A DNA stretch of 64,000 nucleotides from Bacteroidales bacterium (lineage in GTDB: Bacteria; Bacteroidota; Bacteroidia; Bacteroidales; Muribaculaceae), in the NCBI GenBank assembly GCA_900768685.1, contig CAAGDX010000019.1:102689-166688 (forward strand), written 5' to 3'. The position numbers were made by a program, and so were the translations under genes. The notes below the pieces were generated by a model. That model was not told where the DNA came from. It saw nothing but the letters and a program-made list of their open reading frames with translations, and ran no database searches. Below, in pieces: positions 34,640 through 42,895 of this stretch. The first letter of the stretch is position 1, and each line of letters opens with the position of its first letter.

Positions 34640-34691
34640 TCGAAGACCTCCCCGGGTGCGCTGATCCAACGAGAAGCGTGGGAGGTCATAT
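34640..34691 (-). ncRNA. Structured RNA at the 5' end of the Abi gene (abiF-RNA-like)
   Basis: On the minus strand the predicted transcript starts near 34691 and at once forms a stem GACCTCCC / GGGAGGTC (34687-34680 with 34652-34645) enclosing an inner stem CGCT/AGCG with a loop rich in GTTGGATC. It ends about 10 bases before the Abi start. Structured RNAs upstream of AbiF genes have been described (the abiF RNA motif) and act with the HEPN protein; this fits by position and shape, but I cannot compare it with the consensus here. Confidence 0.65.
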
Positions 34692-34697
34692 TGAGTG

Positions 34698-34728
34698 CAA
34701 AAATACAACTTTTTTCTTAATAGACAAA
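34698..34728 (-). promoter_or_regulatory. Promoter of the Abi RNA/gene
   Basis: TTTG (34728-34725), 19 bases, TATTTTTG (34705-34698) on the minus strand. It places the transcript start at the base of the hairpin. Confidence 0.75.
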
Positions 34729-34863
34729 ATTTTATGTGCAATTATGTGCAATTTTGTGCAACATTCGGCTTTGAATTGTTACTCTTTTAAGAACCTATTC
34801 TATAGCATTAATGCAGTCCCGGAGGGTCGAGGTAATCGGAAATAAACCTGCGGAGAGAACCGA

Positions 34864-34878
34864 AAGAGCCTGTTTCAT
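34864..34878 (-). repeat. Dispersed boundary repeat (copy G)
   Basis: Plus strand AAGAGCCTGTTTCAT. Here it ends a GC-rich block of about 55 bases that may be part of a longer version of the element. Confidence 0.7.
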
Positions 34879-34954
34879 AACATTAAATAATTTTTATGTG
34901 CAATATTCTTGCTCACGCCTAAAATTATTTTTGCACTCAAAATGCAAAAGATGC

Positions 34955-34983
34955 TTGAGAACATAAATTTTTTAGTATCTTTG
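34955..34983 (+). promoter_or_regulatory. Promoter of the HNH nuclease gene
   Basis: TTG (34955-34957), 18 bases, TATCTTTG (34976-34983). It implies a leader of about 100 bases. Confidence 0.5.
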
Positions 34984-35092
34984 CACTTTAGAGAGAACAT
35001 AAACACATCGCTTGCAAATTGACCAAATACCGCTCCGCTCGTGCGAGTCTGCCGATGTGCCATTTATTGAAGCGATAGAAAATTATTAAGAT

Positions 35093-35908
35093 ATGGAAGA
35101 ATTTGCCGAATATTTGCAGCAGACTTATGGCGTAGCCAATGGTACTGCCAATAGTTATAAGATGGCTATTATAATATTAGACAACATATTTGAACAATAT
35201 GATGTTTTGAATTTCTCGGGCAAATCTGTTGCTTCGCTAACTGACGTTGGCGAAATTTATAGCCTGTACGAATTTGTGAAAGCAGAAGAAAAGAAAATGA
35301 GAACAGGAAAAGATTCAATTTTCAAATTTGGCAAATCTTCCCAGCAAAGCTATCCCAAAAAAGGATTTTGTTCGGCTGCTGTCCGAAGCCTGCAAAATTT
35401 CAGAGAGTCAATAATTCAACAGAAAGCAACTAAATATGTGCAATTGACTGACAGCACCTCGCAGTTAGTAAATAAGCTAAAGAGGATAACAGCTATTTCC
35501 GACACTGAAACAAATGCCCAAATACATCAAAGAATCGGGCAAAGTGTGTTCCGCAGTGTGTTGCTTGAAATCTATCGAGGTCAGTGTTGTGTCTGCGGAT
35601 TGAACATTAAGGAGATTCTGCGAGCAAGCCATATTTTACCGTGGGCGGACAATAAAGAAAACAGGCTTAATCCCGAAAACGGACTTTGTCTAAGTGCTAC
35701 ATACGATGCTGCATTTGATAAATACCTTATTTCGTTTGATGACGATTACAGAATGATTGTCAGCCCGTATATCCGGGAATTTTACACAAATGAAGCAGCC
35801 AGAGAATACTTTGAAAGGTACGAAGGAAAACAACTCGAACTTCCATATAAATTCAGTCCGAATAAGGAATTTCTTAGCAAGCATAGAGCAAAAGTCATTG
35901 GATTTTGA
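35093..35908 (+). CDS. HNH endonuclease
   Basis: A 271-residue nuclease. The C-terminal half carries an HNH_2-type domain: QCCVCGLNIKEILRASHILPW near residues 164-184 (Cys pair and His), NRLNPENGLCLSATYDAAFD near 188-207 with the Asn and Asp. The N-terminal 150 residues look helical and SAM-like (YLQQTYGVANGTANSYKMAI), possibly a DNA-binding part. Proteins of this build are often found beside restriction-modification genes; it may be an independent nuclease or an accessory to the methyltransferases that follow after about 245 bases. AT-rich relative to the flanking housekeeping genes. Confidence 0.88.
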   Translation: MEEFAEYLQQTYGVANGTANSYKMAIIILDNIFEQYDVLNFSGKSVASLTDVGEIYSLYEFVKAEEKKMRTGKDSIFKFGKSSQQSYPKKGFCSAAVRSLQNFRESIIQQKATKYVQLTDSTSQLVNKLKRITAISDTETNAQIHQRIGQSVFRSVLLEIYRGQCCVCGLNIKEILRASHILPWADNKENRLNPENGLCLSATYDAAFDKYLISFDDDYRMIVSPYIREFYTNEAAREYFERYEGKQLELPYKFSPNKEFLSKHRAKVIGF

Positions 35909-36035
35909 AGTGATTTATAGGATAGGTGTGCTGGATTTTGCCCATTGTAATTGTGCTTTACCATATAGAGAAAATAAACTTCATTATATGCCCAAAAACA
36001 TAGAAGCGACACAGTTTTAGTTCGTAAAAAATTCG

Positions 36036-36043
36036 TAAATTTG
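36036..36043 (+). promoter_or_regulatory. Putative -7 element of the R-M operon
   Basis: TAAATTTG about 110 bases before the first methyltransferase start; no clear -33 box. Confidence 0.4.
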
Positions 36044-36153
36044 CATTAATAAATCATTTCAATCTTTCTTTTGACTAAAATTAGTAATTTTAAACAATAA
36101 GTGGAACGAAAGACTGGTCAACTTTGAAAACCACTTTAAAAATTATATTCACG

Positions 36154-37155
36154 ATGGACATTATTAGTCTTTTCAGTGGTGCCGGCGGCTTAGACCTTGG
36201 CTTTCATAAAGCAGGGTTTCGGACTGTTGTTGCTAACGAATATGATAAAAAAATATGCCCCACATTTAGAGAGAATTTTCCTAATGTTAAGTTAATTGAA
36301 GGAGATATTCGATACATACATAGTTCGGAATTTCCGGATAATATTACGGGATTGATTGGTGGTCCTCCATGCCAATCATGGAGCGAGGCAGGTTCGTTAA
36401 AGGGAATAAAAGATGCAAGAGGTCAACTTTTCTTTGAGTATATAAGAATTTTGCGAGATAAAAAACCACTTTTCTTTGTAGCCGAGAACGTTTCAGGAAT
36501 GTTAGCTAATCGCCATAGCGAAGCTGTAAAAGGTTTTTTGAGACTGTTTGATGAGGCTGGATATGATGTGGTGTATAAATTGCTCAACGCAAATGATTAT
36601 GATGTAGCGCAGGATAGAGACAGGGTGTTTTACATCGGTTTTAGAAAAGATTTAAATATTCATCACTTTGAATATCCTAAGCCTTGCGAACATAAGCCCA
36701 CTTTAAAGGAATGTATATGGGATTTAAAGGATAATGTTATCCCGGCAAAACAACATAATAAGACTAATGGAGATGCCTGCAAAGTGCCAAACCACGAGTA
36801 TTTTATCGGAGCATATTCCCCAATATTCATGTCTCGAAACCGTGTAAGAAGTTGGGATGAACCGGGATTTACCGTTCAAGCAAGTGGACGACAATGCCAG
36901 TTGCATCCACAAGCACCCAAAATGATAAAAATCGAGAAAAACCTTCAAAAATTTGTTGAAGGAAAAGAAGATTTATATCGAAGAATGAGTGTGCGAGAAG
37001 TTGCACGAGTGCAGGGATTCCCTGATGACTTCAGATTTATCTATGATGATGTAAATTATGGTTACAAAATGATTGGAAATGCCGTACCTGTTAATCTTGC
37101 ATATCATGTAGCATTGCAAATTAAGAAATATTTGAATGATAAGGGAATAAACTAA
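36154..37155 (+). CDS. Cytosine-5 DNA methyltransferase, HaeIII type (GGCC)
   Basis: A 333-residue C5 methyltransferase. Motif I is SLFSGAGGLDLGF at residues 5-17, the catalytic Cys is in GGPPCQSWSEAGS (Cys73), ENV follows near residue 122, and the target-recognition region FMSRNRVRSWDEPGFTVQAS plus GRQCQLHPQAP is close to that of M.HaeIII (330 residues) as I recall it. Start chosen at the ATG at 36154, which gives the family N-terminus; an upstream ATG at 36124 adds ten unconserved residues. It should methylate the inner C of GGCC. Its TAA overlaps the next ATG by one base. Confidence 0.93.
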   Translation: MDIISLFSGAGGLDLGFHKAGFRTVVANEYDKKICPTFRENFPNVKLIEGDIRYIHSSEFPDNITGLIGGPPCQSWSEAGSLKGIKDARGQLFFEYIRILRDKKPLFFVAENVSGMLANRHSEAVKGFLRLFDEAGYDVVYKLLNANDYDVAQDRDRVFYIGFRKDLNIHHFEYPKPCEHKPTLKECIWDLKDNVIPAKQHNKTNGDACKVPNHEYFIGAYSPIFMSRNRVRSWDEPGFTVQASGRQCQLHPQAPKMIKIEKNLQKFVEGKEDLYRRMSVREVARVQGFPDDFRFIYDDVNYGYKMIGNAVPVNLAYHVALQIKKYLNDKGIN

Positions 37156-38135
37156 TGAAACTTGTATCTCTATTCTCCGGATGTGGTGGATTGGATTACG
37201 GTTTTGAAAAAGCCGGATATGACGTTATATGGGCTAACGAATTTGATAAAACAATAACAAGCACATATAGGGCAAATCATAAAAGCACTATTCTGGAGAC
37301 GCGAGATATAAGAGAATTACTTAACTCCGACATACCCGACTGTGACGGAATAATTGGCGGACCTCCATGCCAATCGTGGAGCGAAGGTGGAAAAGGTCGA
37401 GGCATTGATGATGAGCGAGGTAAATTATTTCTTGACTATATCAGAATCGTTTGCGACAAAAAACCGAAATTTTTTCTTATAGAAAATGTAAAAGGAATTT
37501 TAGATGACAAACATTCAAATGCTTTCAATATGTTTCTACGGAAATTATATGAAGCAGACTATGACGTAACTTATGCTCTTGTAAATTGTGCCGATTATAG
37601 AATACCACAAGACCGATTTAGGGTTTTTATTATGGGAATCCAAAATCAGTATAGTAAATACTATTTGTTCCCTAACCCCGTAGAATCCGAAAAAGTAACT
37701 CTAAAAGAAGCCATAGGTGATATAACAGCAGAGCCGACTAAATATGCAAATGAGCAAGTCGTGGAAAATGTAGTTTTTCCCAATCATGATGTTTATGTCG
37801 GTCCTTTTGATGCTAAATACATGGCTCGGAATAGGGTTCGCAGCTGGGGTGAAGTTTCGTTTACAATACAGGCACAGGCAAAGAATGAGCCGTTGCATCC
37901 CCAAGCACCAAAAATGGTGTACAAAAATAAGAATGAAAGAATATTTGCTCCAGGTTATGAGCATTTATACAGACGACTAAGTGTAAGAGAATGTGCCAGA
38001 ATTCAGACATTCCCGGACTCATTTAGATTCATATATACAAACATTCAAGATGGCTATAAAATGGTAGGAAATGCCGTACCACCAAGAATGGCAAATTTTT
38101 TAGCTGAACAATTAAAAATCATTATAAAAATATAA
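37155..38135 (+). CDS. Second cytosine-5 DNA methyltransferase, HaeIII subgroup
   Basis: A 326-residue C5 methyltransferase with SLFSGCGGLDYGF at residues 5-17, GGPPCQSWSEGGK (catalytic Cys72), IENVKGIL and the C-terminal VGNAVPPRMA motif X. The recognition region resembles the first enzyme (YMARNRVRSWGEVSFTIQAQ) but GRQCQ before LHPQAP is replaced by AKNEP, so its target could be the same GGCC or a related sequence. Having two solo-competent methyltransferases with one nuclease is unusual for this class. Confidence 0.92.
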   Translation: MKLVSLFSGCGGLDYGFEKAGYDVIWANEFDKTITSTYRANHKSTILETRDIRELLNSDIPDCDGIIGGPPCQSWSEGGKGRGIDDERGKLFLDYIRIVCDKKPKFFLIENVKGILDDKHSNAFNMFLRKLYEADYDVTYALVNCADYRIPQDRFRVFIMGIQNQYSKYYLFPNPVESEKVTLKEAIGDITAEPTKYANEQVVENVVFPNHDVYVGPFDAKYMARNRVRSWGEVSFTIQAQAKNEPLHPQAPKMVYKNKNERIFAPGYEHLYRRLSVRECARIQTFPDSFRFIYTNIQDGYKMVGNAVPPRMANFLAEQLKIIIKI

Positions 38136-38140
38136 TTACT

Positions 38141-39097
38141 ATGGATACCTCAAACTCATCAATTTACGGGAAAGCATACGAATATGCGTGCATACTTGCT
38201 TTAACAGACAAAGTAAGAAGCATACGTGAAATTGAAATAGAAGAAAATGATAGTGTTTCAATAGCTCGACAACGATTTGATAGCCTTGATGAAATGATGC
38301 AATCAGAAATGATGTTGTCAGCAAAAGCCGGAATATCGGCTATTATGGATATGGAGCCTCGCATTGAGGAAGATGGCAAAGATAAACTTACGATTACTTT
38401 GCAACCTGATACAGCAGCGACAGAAAATGGAGATATTAGAGATGTGCTCATAATCCGGCGCTCTATAGAATGGGAAATTGGCATATCTGTAAAGCATAAT
38501 CATAGTGCCTTGAAGCACTCGAGAATATCCCCGCATATAGATTTTGGCAGAGAATGGATGGGCGTACCATGTTCGCCAAAATACTTTGAAAACATAAACA
38601 AAGTGTTTGATGAACTTGCTATCGCTAAAAATCAAAACAAACGCTGGTCTGAATTAGCAAGCAAGGAGGATGAAGTATATGTACCACTGCTTAATGCGTT
38701 CATGGAAGAATTTAATACACTCCAAGAAAGCAATAACGTTACATCTAAACTTGTTGAGTACTTAATTGGCAGTAACGGTAAGGATTATTATAAATTGATT
38801 CACCACAATAACCATACTACTACTGTGATGCCTTTCAATTTATACGGAACGCTGAATCTTTCTTCAAACTCACAAAGACCAAGAATTATCGTGCCTTCAA
38901 TAGAACTGCCTGATAGAATCATCGAACTTGCTTTTAAAGAGGGTTCAAAAACAACAATTGTTTTAACAATGAACAAAGGATGGTCCATTTCAATGAGATT
39001 GCATAATGCATCAAGTAAAGTTGAATTGAGTCTAAAATTTGATATTCAGTTACAAAGTAAGCCTGAAGATGTTTTCTATCTTGATATTGTATGGTAG
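38141..39097 (+). CDS. HaeIII-family type II restriction endonuclease
   Basis: A 318-residue protein starting 5 bases after the second methyltransferase. IYGKAYEYACILAL near residues 8-21, the catalytic-looking WEIGISVKHNHSALKHSRIS near 114-133 and the GVPCSPKYF segment are typical of the HaeIII/NgoPII endonuclease family (R.HaeIII is also about 318 residues). Cleavage of unmethylated GGCC is expected. No frameshift is visible, so the system is probably active. The region is markedly AT-rich. Confidence 0.88.
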   Translation: MDTSNSSIYGKAYEYACILALTDKVRSIREIEIEENDSVSIARQRFDSLDEMMQSEMMLSAKAGISAIMDMEPRIEEDGKDKLTITLQPDTAATENGDIRDVLIIRRSIEWEIGISVKHNHSALKHSRISPHIDFGREWMGVPCSPKYFENINKVFDELAIAKNQNKRWSELASKEDEVYVPLLNAFMEEFNTLQESNNVTSKLVEYLIGSNGKDYYKLIHHNNHTTTVMPFNLYGTLNLSSNSQRPRIIVPSIELPDRIIELAFKEGSKTTIVLTMNKGWSISMRLHNASSKVELSLKFDIQLQSKPEDVFYLDIVW

Positions 39098-39117
39098 AAC
39101 GTAAAATCTCTTTTTCT

Positions 39118-39308
39118 ATGAATTGTAAAGATATCGAAATTGATATTGTAGGTGGTGCCCTTAAAATGATAAATTAGGCGAATACAAACCGCTCGGAGAT
39201 TATTCTGCAGAGGTGCCGAATTACCGCAATTGGAATGGTCAAATCCACACTTTTGAGGAAGTGATGAATTTGTATAAACAGGCTCTTAAAGACTCTCAAC
39301 CAAAATAG
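39118..39308 (+). pseudogene. Broken gene remnant after the restriction enzyme
   Basis: Two short frames that read as one protein if a single frameshift near 39170 is assumed: MNCKDIEIDIVGGALKMIN, then a second part beginning KLGEYKPLGDYSAEVPNYRN and ending YKQALKDSQPK with TAG at 39306. The composition looks like real protein but I do not recognise it. The second part runs through a copy of the dispersed repeat and overlaps the 3' end of menA on the other strand. Confidence 0.4.
39273..39289 (+). repeat. Dispersed boundary repeat (copy H)
   Basis: TATAAACAGGCTCTTAA; the TTA at 39286-39288 is the menA stop codon (TAA) on the minus strand. Confidence 0.7.
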
Positions 39309-40152
39309 CGATAGCGAAGAGGAGCATGGTGAGTGAGGTTGCCACAAGGATGCCGTTCAGGGCTTTTCCTTCTTTGCGGCAAAGTCCGGCAAAAAATACT
39401 GTGGCGGATGCTACTACATAACAGGCTGAAAGCCAGTATGGTATTGCCGGCAAAAGGAGGAGTGCGGCAACAATGGAATTTGCAAGATAAAAATATTTAT
39501 ACGCCTTGCGACCAAACACCACGGCGAGTGTTCGTTTTCCGGATGCGAGGTCCTCGGCATAGTCACGGTAGTTGTTAACTATCAGCACATTAGCGGAAAT
39601 AAGTCCGAGTGCCACGGATGCGAGCATCACTTCAAGTGTGACGGTGAAAAAAGATAGATAAAAAGTCATGCAAACAGGCACTATGCCAAAAAACACTATC
39701 ACTGCCGCCTCGCCCAGTCCATGATGCGACAAAGGATAAGGTCCGGCACTGTAAGCAAAGGCTGCAAGGGCTATCACCAGTCCGAGCGGTATGAGCAACA
39801 GTCCACCGGTAGGGACAAGGCAAAGTCCTACAGCACAGGCTATTGCGATACTTACGAAAGTGGCGATTTTCATTGCTTTAGGACTGATGTCGCCTTCCGC
39901 CACACCACGGCGGAAACCTTCACGCCCCGCTTTGTCGCCACCGCGAACAAAATCGTAGTATTCGTTTGCGAAGTTAGACGTTATCTGCGCAAGTATGGCA
40001 AAAACAAAGCATAGCACAGTGGCGGTGGTATTTATGCCAAGATTCTGATTTTCAGCATATTTACTCATCAGGGCAACGGCAACAATCAGGCTGGAAGTAG
40101 CCACGGGCAGCGTCTGTAGTCTCATGGCACGCAGCCATACGGTGATATTCAT
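39286..40152 (-). CDS. menA: 1,4-dihydroxy-2-naphthoate polyprenyltransferase
   Basis: A 288-residue UbiA-family membrane enzyme attaching the polyprenyl chain to DHNA in menaquinone synthesis. Start chosen at the ATG at 40152 (MNITVWLRAMRLQTLPVATS), matching the family; the frame extends to 40380 only by running into birA. The prenyl-diphosphate Asp motif is in NFANEYYDFVRGGDKAGREG near residues 60-79 and the second acidic loop in NNYRDYAEDLASGKRTLAV near 193-211. Eight or nine hydrophobic segments. It would use the product of the synthase at 1749-2723. Confidence 0.94.
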   Translation of the reverse strand: MNITVWLRAMRLQTLPVATSSLIVAVALMSKYAENQNLGINTTATVLCFVFAILAQITSNFANEYYDFVRGGDKAGREGFRRGVAEGDISPKAMKIATFVSIAIACAVGLCLVPTGGLLLIPLGLVIALAAFAYSAGPYPLSHHGLGEAAVIVFFGIVPVCMTFYLSFFTVTLEVMLASVALGLISANVLIVNNYRDYAEDLASGKRTLAVVFGRKAYKYFYLANSIVAALLLLPAIPYWLSACYVVASATVFFAGLCRKEGKALNGILVATSLTMLLFAIAILVESL

Positions 40153-40165
40153 TTTTTTGTTCTCC

Positions 40166-40903
40166 TTAAAGTATGTATTGCACTTCCTTGAAAGCAAAAA
40201 TTCTGTCTTTTCCGTCGGTGTCGCGGAGCGTGATATGTCCGGAAGAGGCGATATCCACAATTTCCGCTCTGAAATTTTCACCGCCGGGAATACGGTATTT
40301 ATGTTCGCCTTCGCGACGCCAAATGCAGGATTTATACATAGCCACGATGTCTTTTTTACCCGTTTCAGTCTTTGTGGCATCCATGCAACGACTTATAGCA
40401 GAGCATATTTCGTCAAGGAGAGCCGCACGGTCCGTTTCTTCGCCCGTAATGTGGATTAGGGAAACAGGGTTTGGAGCGTCCGACTTGAAATCTTTCTGGT
40501 TCACGTTCAGTCCCACACCCACGATGGAATAGCGTATTTTGCTGCCTAAGAGAGAGTTTTCTATGAGTATGCCGCAAATTTTCTGGTTGTCAACGTAGAT
40601 GTCGTTCGGCCATTTCACTGCAACTTCACCTGCATTTTTTACCTTTTTTGCGAGCACACCGGCGATAGCCACAGACACAGCCTGAGAGATGATAAACTGG
40701 TCTGCTGCAAGGATATGTTCCGGCTTCAGAAGGATTGAAAACGTGAGGTTTTTGCCGGGTTCCGCTTCCCAGGAATTACCTCTCTGACCTCTGCCTGCGG
40801 TCTGAGCCTCAGCGTTGACAACGGTGTATTCCTCCGCCTCAGCGGCTATTGAAGAAAGGTGAGTATTGGTTGATTCGGTGGTTGGCAGACTGATAATTTT
40901 CAT
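40166..40903 (-). CDS. birA: Biotin--[acetyl-CoA-carboxylase] ligase
   Basis: A 245-residue biotin protein ligase without a DNA-binding domain. The reactive loop is AQTAGRGQRGNSW near residues 33-45 (family GRGRxGxxW), followed by KWPNDIYVDNQKICGILIE near 99-117, where the lysine binds biotinyl-AMP. It charges biotin carboxyl carrier proteins. bioB lies 6 kb away. It overlaps tsaE by four bases. Confidence 0.95.
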   Translation of the reverse strand: MKIISLPTTESTNTHLSSIAAEAEEYTVVNAEAQTAGRGQRGNSWEAEPGKNLTFSILLKPEHILAADQFIISQAVSVAIAGVLAKKVKNAGEVAVKWPNDIYVDNQKICGILIENSLLGSKIRYSIVGVGLNVNQKDFKSDAPNPVSLIHITGEETDRAALLDEICSAISRCMDATKTETGKKDIVAMYKSCIWRREGEHKYRIPGGENFRAEIVDIASSGHITLRDTDGKDRIFAFKEVQYIL

Positions 40904-41337
40904 TCTTCCGGAAAATTAAGAGTGAGAGTTCTTGTTTCGTCCGGATTCACGGTGATATTCACTTTCACGGTGTCTTCAGGGAGGAGGTCCTCAATTCTTT
41001 CCGGCCATTCCAGGAGGCAGAGAGCGCCGGAATCAAAATAATCTTCCACACCAATATCAAACGCTTCATCAATAGACTCAAGTCTGTATAAATCAAAGTG
41101 ATAAATCAGTTCTGCGGTAGTGTCTGAGCGATACTCGTTGATAATGGAAAAAGAGGGAGAGTTTGTCACATCGTCTTCCACTCCGAGAACGTGAGATAGA
41201 GCATTGATGAAAGTGGTTTTGCCGGCACCCATTTCGCCGTAAAAAGCAAAGATAGTGTAGTCGCCCATATCTGCAGCCATTTCTCGTGCTGCATTTTCAA
41301 TTTCCGCAAGCGACTTGATTGTGATAGTTTTAGTCAT
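40900..41337 (-). CDS. tsaE: tRNA threonylcarbamoyladenosine biosynthesis ATPase TsaE
   Basis: A 145-residue P-loop protein with FYGEMGAGKTTFINAL near residues 33-48, TNSPSFSIINEY near 58-69 and YHFDLYRLES near 79-88, all characteristic. It regulates the TsaBD complex in t6A37 tRNA modification. It sits 4 bases after porX in porX-tsaE-birA-menA. Confidence 0.96.
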   Translation of the reverse strand: MTKTITIKSLAEIENAAREMAADMGDYTIFAFYGEMGAGKTTFINALSHVLGVEDDVTNSPSFSIINEYRSDTTAELIYHFDLYRLESIDEAFDIGVEDYFDSGALCLLEWPERIEDLLPEDTVKVNITVNPDETRTLTLNFPEE

Positions 41338-41341
41338 AATT

Positions 41342-42895
41342 TTATTTTGCAGTGAGGGTAATAATAGGGATTATCATTTCTTCAAGCGATATACCGCCGT
41401 GCTGGAAAGTATCCGTATAATATTGCACATAATAGTTATAATTATTCGGATACGCAAAGAAATCTTGGTTTCCTGCAAAAATATACGCTGAAGAAACATT
41501 TGGAGAGGGAAGTCCGTAGTGTTCCGGTTTTTTTATTTCATAGACCTGTTTACTGTTGTAACTCAGGCTTTTACCTACTTTGTAGCGGAGATTTGTGTTA
41601 GTGTTTTTATCTCCAATCACCTTTATCGGGTTTGTGACCCGCACCGTGCCGTGGTCCGTGGTAAGCACTATTTTGTAGCCTTTGGAAGCGATTTTGCGGA
41701 AAAGTTCAAGAGCGGAGGAGTGCTTAAACCATGATTCCGTGAGTGAGCGGTAAGCGGCATTGCTGGAGGCAAGTTCGCGTATCATTTTGCTTTCCGTGCG
41801 AGCGTGAGAGAGCATATCGATAAAGTTCAGCACAATCACGTTCAGGTCGTTGCCCTCCAGGTTTGCAAATTCCTTGAGCAACTTTTCACCTGCGGCAGAG
41901 TCGTTTATCTTGTTGTAAGAGAAACGGCACTGACGGCGATAGCGTTCAAACTGAGTGGCAATAAGCGGTGATTCGTTTATGTTTTTGCCTTCCTCGGAGT
42001 CCTCGTCAACCCATAAGTCCGGAAACATTTTTTCAATATTCACGGGGAGCAAACCGGAGAAGATGGCATTGCGAGCGTATTGTGTGGCAGTTGGGAGAAT
42101 GGAGCAGTAAGTTTCTTCGTTAAAAGTGAAAAACTCGTTGAGCATCGGTTTTACGGTCATCCACTGGTCCAGACGGAAATTGTCTATCACAATCAGGAAT
42201 ACCTTTTCACCGGCGTCAAGCAGAGGGAACACCTTCTTTTTCATCACCTCGTGGCTCATCATAGGTCGGTTTTCAGCCTCCGGATTCGTAATCCACTCCT
42301 CATAATTACGCTTCACAAACTTATAAAAGGCGTTATTCGCCTCATTTTTCTGCATTTGCAGCATTTCGTCCATATTTGTGTCAGCGGCTGCGAGTTCCAT
42401 TTCCCAAAAGGCGATTTTGCGGTAAAGTTCAGCCCAGTCCGCCACGGTGTAGCAGTCGCTGATAGCGGAGGAGATACGAGCAAACTCTTGGCGATAGTCT
42501 GCAGAGGCTTTTTCAGATACAAGCCTGTCGGAGTGGACGTTACGCTTAATGGAAATGAGGATTTGATTCGGATTTACCGGTTTTATGAGGTAATCCGAGA
42601 TTTTATTACCCACAGCCTGGTCCATAATGTTTTCCTCCTCGCTTTTAGTAATCATAATCACGGGAGTGGCGGGGGCAATTTGTTTAATTTGTCCCAATGT
42701 TTCCAGTCCGGTAAGTCCGGGCATATTTTCGTCAAGGATAATCAAGTCAAACGGCGACTGCTCCACCGCCTCAATGGCATCACGACCATTATTGGCAGTT
42801 ACCACCTCATAGCCTTTCTGCTTTAGAAACAAAATGTGAGGCTTGAGGAGGTCTATTTCATCGTCAGCCCAAAGGATTTTTGTGTTATTGCTCAT
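41342..42895 (-). CDS. porX: PorX-type response regulator with PglZ domain
   Basis: A 517-residue protein with a receiver domain (residues 5-125; acidic ADDE near 10-13, phosphoacceptor in LIILDENMPG near residue 55, Lys in YLIKPVNP near 107) and a long C-terminal PglZ alkaline-phosphatase-like domain (VFLIVIDNFRLDQW near 222-235, TTDHGTVRV near 420). PorX is the T9SS regulator that acts with histidine kinase PorY and has phosphodiesterase activity on nucleotide messengers. It agrees with the sorting-domain cargo at 4221 and 18602. Confidence 0.94.
   Translation of the reverse strand: MSNNTKILWADDEIDLLKPHILFLKQKGYEVVTANNGRDAIEAVEQSPFDLIILDENMPGLTGLETLGQIKQIAPATPVIMITKSEEENIMDQAVGNKISDYLIKPVNPNQILISIKRNVHSDRLVSEKASADYRQEFARISSAISDCYTVADWAELYRKIAFWEMELAAADTNMDEMLQMQKNEANNAFYKFVKRNYEEWITNPEAENRPMMSHEVMKKKVFPLLDAGEKVFLIVIDNFRLDQWMTVKPMLNEFFTFNEETYCSILPTATQYARNAIFSGLLPVNIEKMFPDLWVDEDSEEGKNINESPLIATQFERYRRQCRFSYNKINDSAAGEKLLKEFANLEGNDLNVIVLNFIDMLSHARTESKMIRELASSNAAYRSLTESWFKHSSALELFRKIASKGYKIVLTTDHGTVRVTNPIKVIGDKNTNTNLRYKVGKSLSYNSKQVYEIKKPEHYGLPSPNVSSAYIFAGNQDFFAYPNNYNYYVQYYTDTFQHGGISLEEMIIPIITLTAK

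Larger units (their letters stand above)
34690..35092. other. Intergenic region between Abi and HNH genes
   Basis: 403 bases between divergent genes. It holds the Abi promoter, a three-unit 10-base repeat ending ATGTGCA/TTGTGCA (34731-34760), a GC-richer block (34810-34862; forward frame begins MQSRRVEVIGNKPAERTE) that runs into dispersed repeat copy G, and two candidate -7 boxes for the HNH gene (34926-34933 and 34976-34983). No gene was recognised. Confidence 0.6.
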
